Made by a program: the position numbers and the translations under genes. 64,000 nt of DNA. It comes from Larimichthys crocea (Eukaryota > Chordata > Actinopteri > Sciaenidae). Under the pieces are notes generated by a model, which worked only from the letters and a program-made list of their open reading frames with translations, was not told where the DNA came from and made no database searches. The stretch spans positions 339,139 through 403,138 of the forward strand of contig NW_020860930.1 of the NCBI RefSeq assembly GCF_000972845.2, in the 5' to 3' direction. Below, piece after piece: positions 57,503 to 64,000 of the stretch (within the stretch, counting starts at the first letter, position 1; each line of letters opens with the position of its first letter).

Positions 57503-58639
57503 TCGTCCACAGCAGGACATTGTTTAGCTTCATGCTGGTCCTAAACCGCGGTGACACCTTCATTTAATTTGACTTGTTCTAATTAGAAGGCAGCTGTTGA
57601 TGGTCATGAAGCAGTAGGATCATGTGGTGCATGGTGGCTCACTCTGCTATGGAACAGAACCTTCATTAGTATCACTGGTACAGGCTGATTTATTGAAGAT
57701 TGACTTAAATGGCGTTCCATGTGTGGTAAGATGACAGATGTGAGACGACGTGTCCAGATGACTGCAGATATTCAGTTTGAGTAGCTTCAGTTTGAACCTG
57801 AGGCTGCTGCAGTGCAAACACCATCAGCAGTAGTACACCGTGCTCATACGTGACACATTCCTCTATTAAAATGATTTTAATTTGAGTTTCAATCATTTTC
57901 AAAATGGCCTCTAAACCCTCACGGAGGCAAAGCAACTTCTGGTGATCTGCGAGCACCTGAGGAGATTTGTCCAGAGGTTTAAGACTCTTTTTGGTCACAT
58001 TTAAATTTAGATTTTCTAAAGATGTTTGATGCCTGTGACCAAAAACCTAAATATAACGTTCATGCAATGAATCTGCAACGTTACATACACTAATCTGTGT
58101 TTGTGGAGGAGTCGCTGTAGCGACCGAAGCTAACATGTATGAGATGTAGAAACATTGTGAAAATGTTCAGTGGAGAGCTTTAGCATGATGATGATGATGA
58201 TGATGCTGTTGCTATGGAGATCCTAGTTATGATCACAGTTGTTTTTTAAAGAGCTCAATGGGCAGCCTGAAGGTTTGTGTCTGTCGTTCCTCTCCTTCCC
58301 ACCATCATCCACTCTTTACATATTCCTTCATCTACATGCACTTTTCTGATGAATATAATTGTTACCGAGGTTGCTTATCGTTAATTTCCATGATACCGAA
58401 TCACTTCATTAGCAGCTTTACTGTAACAGAAACACAGCAGCTGTTCTACATCCTCAAACATTTAATAAATGGATTTTTTTTTCATTGTCACATCACTGAG
58501 CTTCAGTGGGACAGATTCTAAAGGAAGGAAACATAATGCTGCTTTATTCATTTGGATGTGGAGCATAACGAGGTATTTGTCTATGCTTCTTGTTCAATTT
58601 GTTAAAGTCTCCATAAAAACTGAAAGCAGAGAGAACACA

Positions 58640-58895
58640 GGGCCGAACAGAACCTCTGAAACCAGAACAGAACCTCTGAACCGGCAGTGTCCAGTCTAAC
58701 AGTGAACACAGCGACAGAACCTCTGAACCAGCAGTGTCCAGTCTAACAGTGGATACAGCAGCCTACCATCTCGGGCTGAGTCAGCCCAGTTAGCTACATG
58801 GATGAGTAAACAGTGGCTTGCTACTTAAGTCTTTCCTTCGAGCCTGTGCTCAAACCCGGTCCGGTCCGGCTGCTGAGCCCGGTTCTGTTGCCTGC
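58640..58895 (+). repeat. Dispersed repeat with tandem subunits, related to wapl intron 6
   Basis: Two tandem copies of AGAACCTCTGAACC(A/G)GCA followed by GTGTCCAGTCTAACAGTG lie at 58670-58752. CTGTGCTCAAACCCGGTCCG, followed by GCTGCTGAGCCCGGTTCTGT, at 58850-58890 matches 2221-2261 between the last two wapl exons, where CTAACAGTGAACACAGCAGC is also found (2129-2148). Confidence 0.7.
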
Positions 58896-59273
58896 CAACG
58901 GCAGATTCAATTATCAGCAGTTAATCAGCTACTTTAGCAAGTGGTTTGCCTACAGCTATCTGTCCTATCAGGAGAGTTGAAGCGTACTGTAGATGCATGT
59001 TCACCTTCTGAATTCAAGGTTCCCTCTTTTATGGAAGTGTTAACTCATCGCGCTTCATCCAAACTCATCGACAGAAATCTCTCGATACATTCATCCAACC
59101 GCTCATCAGTCAAAACGCAGTGATGTTCAGTCATTCATGTCTCAGTGAGTTTGGTGAGTTCATAAAATGGAAAGTTCTGTTTAAACAGTCCAGAACCGGA
59201 GCTGAAACTATCGATTAAATGGAGTTCTGTTGCGTGTCACTCATCCATTTCCTCTCCCTGTCCACCTGTCCAG

Positions 59274-59429
59274 GTGCAATATTTGAGGAGAACGCAGTGC
59301 GGGACGATGAGGTGTTCCAGCTCGCCGTGTCTGACCTCAGTCTGAGCGATGACATCCTGCAGAGCGAGAAGATCACACACTCTATTAAACTCATCGAGCC
59401 CAACAACCCTTTCCAGGCGGTGCAGGAAG
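59274..59429 (+). CDS. grid1: GRID1 coding exon 2: start of the amino-terminal domain
   Basis: The exon encodes 52 residues of the extracellular LIVBP-like amino-terminal domain, including [33 protein letters not shown] and NPFQAVQE, all characteristic of GluD1. It follows a C-rich tract and CAG acceptor and ends in a GTAAGG donor. It begins and ends in phase 1, so it joins exon 1 in frame. The remaining exons lie beyond the window. Confidence 0.95.
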
Positions 59430-61289
59430 GTAAGGACGCCGTGTGCGGCTTGTTTACTTCCTGTGACTGTGTGTGTGTGTGTGTGTGTGTGATATGCAGA
59501 GCTGTTATGCAGATTGGTGTGTGTCTGTCTTCCTCGCTCGCTTTGGGTTGTTAATCTCTAGGTTGAGCTGGTTCTGTGTCTTGGTGCGGCATCCTCTCGG
59601 CTAATGACCCAGGTGTATCGACCTGCTAAACGCTGTTTATTCGGCGGCGGCTGCCGCTCTGTTCCTGCTCTCCGAGGACGCTGTTTGCCTTTGATGCTGC
59701 GCCGCAGAGACTCTCCTTCGCCTTCTCTCTTTCCTCTGTCTTATCTTTCCCCTCTGAGACTGATTCTCTCTATCTGAGCCTCTCTATCACTCACTCCCCT
59801 CTTCCTCTTTATCTCTGTGTCTTTGTGCCGGGCTCTGGTTTCTTCTGTGCAGAGGAAGCTAGGGGGAAGCACTGAGTCGAGCTGCGTCGAGTCCGGCTGT
59901 AATTTTCCATATAATTGCTTACAAAGAGGCTTTCAGGGCTCTCGGCTTTGAAAAGAGAGTTTATGTTCATGCTGGGAGTCCCAGAAAAGATAATAAACAT
60001 GATGGATGATTGCGGTGATGATAACAGACATCATTTTATTATTACATGAAGGCTGTGATGAGCAGGAAGGTTTTGTTGCTGATGCGATGAAGATGTTTGA
60101 AGACTGGAATGAGATAAATTATGTTATGTTATTATCATATTTTCTTCTTCTTCCATTAGATGATGTTATTATCATATTTTGACACGCAGCTTGTCCAAAG
60201 GTCATCCCAATAAAACCTGTCAGTGATGTTTCAGATGAATGGTTCACGTTAACAAATATCAGCTTCGGTTACAGAGAAAACACATCTGTTCTTCTTTTAT
60301 ATTTAAGCACAGACTGTAACGCCTCAGGCCGTGACACATTGTTCCGTCTTCCACAGCAAAGCTCCAACATGATGTGTTTCCTTTCTCTCCGCTAGCTGAG
60401 ACATTGGCTACCAGGAGGTCCGAGGTCTGAGGTCACACATGTTTACAGTCATTGTATGTTCTCTATCGTTTATGATTCATTTTCACGTTTTTGCATCAAT
60501 GATCTCCAACACACGATCGAGCAACGCGACTAGAAGCACTTTGAGACTGTTTATCTCAGGTGAAAGAAGCAGGTGATCACATACTTTGAATAAAAAGTAA
60601 TGTAAGTCAGCTCATCAACATCTAACATGAAGACAGTGAGTAACCTGATTTATGGTATCACCAAATGCCATTTAGCCATTATGTGTGTCATTCACGACAG
60701 CTTCTATTGGCGAGAGGTTGTGTCATTTTACGTAAGGTTGTTGCAGGAACGTCTGCGTCTACTACTGACTCATCCTGTCTTTGAGCGTTGCAGTGTAACA
60801 GCTCTACAGTAGTAGCAACTTAAAAGTTCCCGTTCAAGCTGAACGCCAGCTGAATGGCAGCCGTCTTCCAGCTGACTTCCAGCCGGTTCCCTGCAAAGTC
60901 CCGGGAAAGGAGAGACCCCCCTCCTTCTCCCGGGCGTGTCTATTTTTTACTGTAACTCCACCCATTCGTGTAATTACAGGGTATGACCAGGAGATGGCGC
61001 TTCTCTCACAGAACTTTTTTACAGTTGTTCTACCTGGAGATGACGTAGCTTACACACCTCGTTAGCATTCTCGTTGCTCAACCTTTTGTTTGCGCTTACA
61101 GTAATGGGCTTTTTGGTCTCTCAGTGTCACAGATCACAGAGCGGAAAATGCAGCTGGTTTGACTACTGCATACTGTACAGTAGCCGTATGATTTGAGCGT
61201 GTTCATGAATTGAAATTAAATTTAAGGTGTTTATATCTAACATGTCAGCATTCACCAAATCAACAACATCTAGGCTGTTCTGTCTTTAC

Positions 61290-61671
61290 TAGCGGTGGGC
61301 CGTTATCGGCGTTAACGTGCTGCGTTAACGTGAGACTCTTATCGGGCGATAAAAAAATATCACCATTAATCTATTTGCAAAGCTGTTCCAGCCTCTCAGG
61401 TCGCTTTTTTACTTTTTTACTTTTTTCTCTTTTGTTCGTTTTTGTTTTCTTCACTGTAACTCCGTGGAGTCCTGATCTCTATAGCAGTTTAGAGAGTTTT
61501 GTGCTTTTGTCATGTTTTTCTCGTGGTTTTTCTTGGTGATGTTTTTTAAATGCCGCTTCCACCTGGACAGCTGCCTTTGTTTACTCAGAGAAACAGCTGA
61601 TCGCGCTAATGCCGGCCGGCATTGGCGCAATCAGCTGTTTGATTGGCGCGACTAATCTATGGCCACCACTA
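61290..61671. mobile_element. hAT-type non-autonomous element (382 bp)
   Basis: The ends TAGCGGTGGGCC and GGCCACCACTA form imperfect terminal inverted repeats. The flanks GTCTTTAC (61282-61289) and GTCTTTGC (61672-61679) form an 8-base target duplication with one mismatch, the hAT hallmark. The interior has GTTATCGGCGTTAACG and a palindromic CGCGCTAATGCCGGCCGGCA region. Confidence 0.85.
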
Positions 61672-62177
61672 GTCTTTGCATAATTACAGGAGCGTCTCTT
61701 CTCTTGTGTTCGCGCCTCTCTCTCGTTTATCTGCATGTAAACAACAAACTAACCCTTAAAAAAGTTACAAAAAACGGTTCGGACGTCTCAGGGCTGCCAG
61801 GCCTGTGTGTCAGACCTGCAGATACAAGCGATGGTTTATTTTTAATTAACAGTTTATTTGGAGGGGAGGGCTCGTTGTTGTTGTGCGACATAGAGCTGCA
61901 GAGACGAGCGTTTTGGAAGCCCTTTGTTATGCAGGTATTTACTGTAGTGCACGCTTTAGGCCAGGTAAACCATACAAACCTCATTAGCATCTCATTGTTT
62001 GCACTTGATGGGCTTTTTGGTCTCCCAGTGTCACAGATCACAGAGCGGAGAATGCAGCTGGTTTGAGTACTGCATACTATACAGTAGCCTTGTGATTTGA
62101 GTGTGTTCATGAACATGAATGACTCCTTTTCATTTTCGTCCATTCCATAGGCTAAATGGCGTAAATGGAAAGAATAT

Positions 62178-62478
62178 TGTAGTGACCCGGAACAATGAAA
62201 CTACGAAGCAACTGGTTTTGCTGGACTTTATTCCTAATCTGGAACACAGGCTCCTGTGGCCGTAGCCAACGGCAAAAAAACAATAAAACCAGGCAAGCAC
62301 AGCAGCATATAACATTAACACATTAGCTACTTCGTGCCCCTCATCGCCATGGCAACTGCCATGACTGACAGGCTTCACAGCCTCTAACAACGCCACCCCC
62401 CCAGGCGTCACCCCATACACTGCAGCCTAACTTACTGAACACAACTCAACAGCCACAGTGTATACACAGCCCGTTACA
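62178..62478 (-). mobile_element. Solo LTR (301 bp)
   Basis: On the minus strand it begins TGTAACGGGC and ends GGGTCACTACA (TG...CA). It has AATAAA (within AGGAATAAAGTCC) about 60 bases before its end and is flanked by a 4-base ATAT duplication (62174-62177 and 62479-62482). It interrupts one arm of the internal inverted repeat of the host element, whose sequence resumes directly after it. Superfamily probably Gypsy-like, not confirmed. Confidence 0.85.
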
Positions 62479-63465
62479 ATATGTATGAAATAAGTGAAGT
62501 ATGTTTGGTCTTAATAAAGTTTGCAGTATATATGTTATGTTTTTATTCTACATGGACACCACTGTTTATTTTCCACTATGCCTCCCTCCATTATAATAAT
62601 ACACGGCACAGCTTTTTAAAGTCCAGAGAGAAGTCTGTTGCAAAAGTCCACGGTGACTCTCCTTTGCCAAAACGTCTGTATGTCCTCGACGAGCTCCTGT
62701 TTTGTGCCTGGCTTAGCCTCCTTGCGAATAAAGTCTTTCATGGAATGCCTAAATATATGTTTGATGGTTTCGTAAGCTTATACTGCAAACTTTATTAAAA
62801 CCAAAAATACTTGACTTATTTCATACTTGATTCACCCGTAATTCTTTCGATTTGCGCTTTACGCCATTTAGCCTATGGTCACTGTTTAAATCAACAACAT
62901 CTAGGCTATGTTACGGACGTTACGAGCGGAGTTTTCTTTAATAACGCGTTTATGTTGGCATGTTCTTGTTGCTGCCTCAGTGTTATCTTATCACAACTTT
63001 TTTTTTTTCCATCAACTGATCCGCTGATCAGCTGATCAGCTCACCCCGGCGTATCTGTTCAGATGTGTCTTTAGACAGTCGACGGTGAGAGCGGAACATC
63101 ACTGCTCCTCCCCGTGGACAAATGAGGCATTGCAGCTGGTTTTCAAACAGACTGCTTAGGGGCGTTTCCAGTCGGGGCCTCACTGACTACGTCATCGCGG
63201 GGGATTACATTTCGGTCACGTGCCAGCCAAGGACCTGTGACGGACCAGCCACGGTCCCGTCACGGTTCCGTCACGGAAACACGGGAACTTTTAAGTTGCT
63301 ACATCTGTATATGAAGCCTCATTCACCTGGTCGACCCAATATGTTTGAATAATATTCATATTGTTCTAGAAACACACCAAACCCATGACACCCCGCAGCT
63401 TTGGGGCAATGACAGAGCAGTAATTTGGCTCTGATGGTAAAACTTCGTCAGCACCATGGCACACC

Positions 63466-63756
63466 ATGGTCGTTTCTCCACGCAGCAAATTAACGTCGCT
63501 TCAGCGCCTGAAAACAGACGACTACCTCGGATGGCGAGGCCATCCTGGCAAACACCTTCACGATACTCAGCTAAGATTAGCTCAGGAATTAATTGGTTAT
63601 TTACTGCAGCAGGCTCATCAGTGTCAGTCAAACCACTTAGCACTAGCTGTCACTAATTATGTTTGTGTCTTCAACTGGAAACTTGGACATCTCCCTGAAG
63701 TCAGGAAGCAAAGTGAGGCAGTTGTAGAAAAGTTAATAAAAGCTTTTGGTTTATAA
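63466..63756 (+). other. Unrecognised 96-codon open frame in grid1 intron 2
   Basis: The frame runs from ATG 63466 to TAA, with the previous in-frame stop at 63421. The product has a protein-like composition, unlike most chance frames here: YLGWRGHPGKHLHDTQLRLA, QELIGYLLQQAHQCQ, and VVEKLIKAFGL at the end. AATAAA-like sequences are nearby (AATAATAAAT at the window end). I do not recognise a family. It could be a processed-pseudogene or transposon-protein fragment, or chance. Confidence 0.3.
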
Positions 63757-64000
63757 AATGTGTACAGCCGTTAGGAGGGAAGTGTTTGGAAGTGATGGGG
63801 ATGGATTGAAGTTTGAGAGCAGATTGAGAGGTTCTGCTCATTTGCCTGTTGGAGTGGAGCGAATGAACGAAGTAGCACTGTAAATTATCTTAATTATCCA
63901 AAAACTGAATGAAATTTTGAAAACTTTGGAAAGTATATTTCAATAATTTCCTGACAGAAAACTTACTGGTCTGGGAGCAGCAGGGTGTACAATAATAAAT

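Larger units (their letters stand above)
44459..59273 (+). other. grid1: grid1 intron 1 (14.8 kb)
   Basis: The intron runs from the GTAAGA donor after 44458 to the CAG acceptor before 59274. It is large, though much shorter than in mammals. Contents that can be supported are a GGAA repeat (44703-44762), CCATC repeats (44830-44882), a (CA)n tract (45337-45410), a telomere-like CCTAACCC stretch (46870-46921), inverted-repeat elements at 50936-51620 and 57104-57502, a 20-bp minisatellite (55680-55855), and repeat blocks at 53496-53563 and 58640-58895. No nested gene was recognised. Confidence 0.9.
60812..63302. mobile_element. 2.5-kb inverted-repeat DNA element hosting other insertions
   Basis: Perfect 22-base terminal inverted repeats start GTAGCAACTTAAAAGTTCCC (60812-60833) and are mirrored at 63281-63302. 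Inside are a direct repeat (about 61100-61212 and 62005-62115, sharing GGGCTTTTTGGTCTC and ATGCAGCTGGTTTGA) and an internal inverted repeat (CCATAGGCTAAATGGCGTAA at 62145 against TTACGCCATTTAGCCTATGG at 62858), with AATAAAGTTTGCAGTATA in one arm. No transposase is recognisable. A hAT-type MITE and a solo LTR are inserted within it. The target duplication of the outer element is not clear. Confidence 0.78.
59430..64000 (+). other. grid1: grid1 intron 2 (5' part)
   Basis: Non-coding after exon 2 to the window end. It contains a short (GT)n tract (59468-59491), the nested transposon cluster at 60812-63302, and an unexplained 96-codon frame at 63466-63756. Confidence 0.85.

Noticed and set aside
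1..64000. tRNA, rRNA or other structured RNA genes
   Set aside because: The only good Pol III B box found lies in the SINE at 37.8 kb; no cloverleaf-compatible sequence was seen elsewhere by eye.

Overview
The window looks like nuclear DNA of a ray-finned fish, probably a percomorph. The evidence is spliced vertebrate genes with short introns, abundant (CA)n/(GT)n microsatellites, fish-type transposable elements, and a gene of the stonustoxin-like (SNTX) family, which is typical of teleosts. It carries the vertebrate gene order WAPL then GRID1 on one strand, as in human 10q23 (there read on the minus strand), with an atonal-type bHLH gene and an SNTX-family gene between them.

Layout. 1-2405 (+): the last seven coding exons of wapl (cohesin release factor), followed by a 3' UTR to a poly(A) signal at 6691. 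That 3' UTR holds a noisy second copy of itself (about 4419-6350) next to an N gap at 6491-6500, most likely an assembly error. 6831-7496 (-): a single-exon Atoh1-type bHLH gene, tail-to-tail with wapl. About 7.7-30 kb: intergenic DNA with microsatellites, minisatellites (13.0 kb and 28.0-29.3 kb), a palindromic repeat and an L2-like LINE 3' fragment. 30333-35428 (-): an apparently intact SNTX-family gene with a TATA-type promoter at 35.55 kb and a foldback transposon in its second intron. About 35.6-43.4 kb: intergenic, with a MITE split by a SINE and a probable solo LTR. 43.5-44.4 kb: GC-rich, repeat-rich leader of grid1. 44377-44458 (+): grid1 coding exon 1. 44459-59273: grid1 intron 1, with two inverted-repeat elements and a 20-bp minisatellite. 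59274-59429: grid1 coding exon 2. 59430 to the end: start of intron 2, containing a 2.5-kb inverted-repeat element that houses a hAT-type MITE and a solo LTR.

The genes do not form a functional pathway: wapl acts on chromatin cohesion, the bHLH gene on cell fate, grid1 at synapses, and the SNTX-family gene is a lineage-variable pore-forming-fold protein. Their grouping is inherited synteny plus a fish-specific neighbour. I found no new multi-gene system. The most notable observations are wapl introns whose ends are (AC)n and (GT)n tracts able to pair with each other, the upstream in-frame exon and repeated promoter-proximal block of the SNTX-family gene, and several cleanly delimited, nested mobile elements. 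All repeat boundaries and homologies were read by eye, without database searches.
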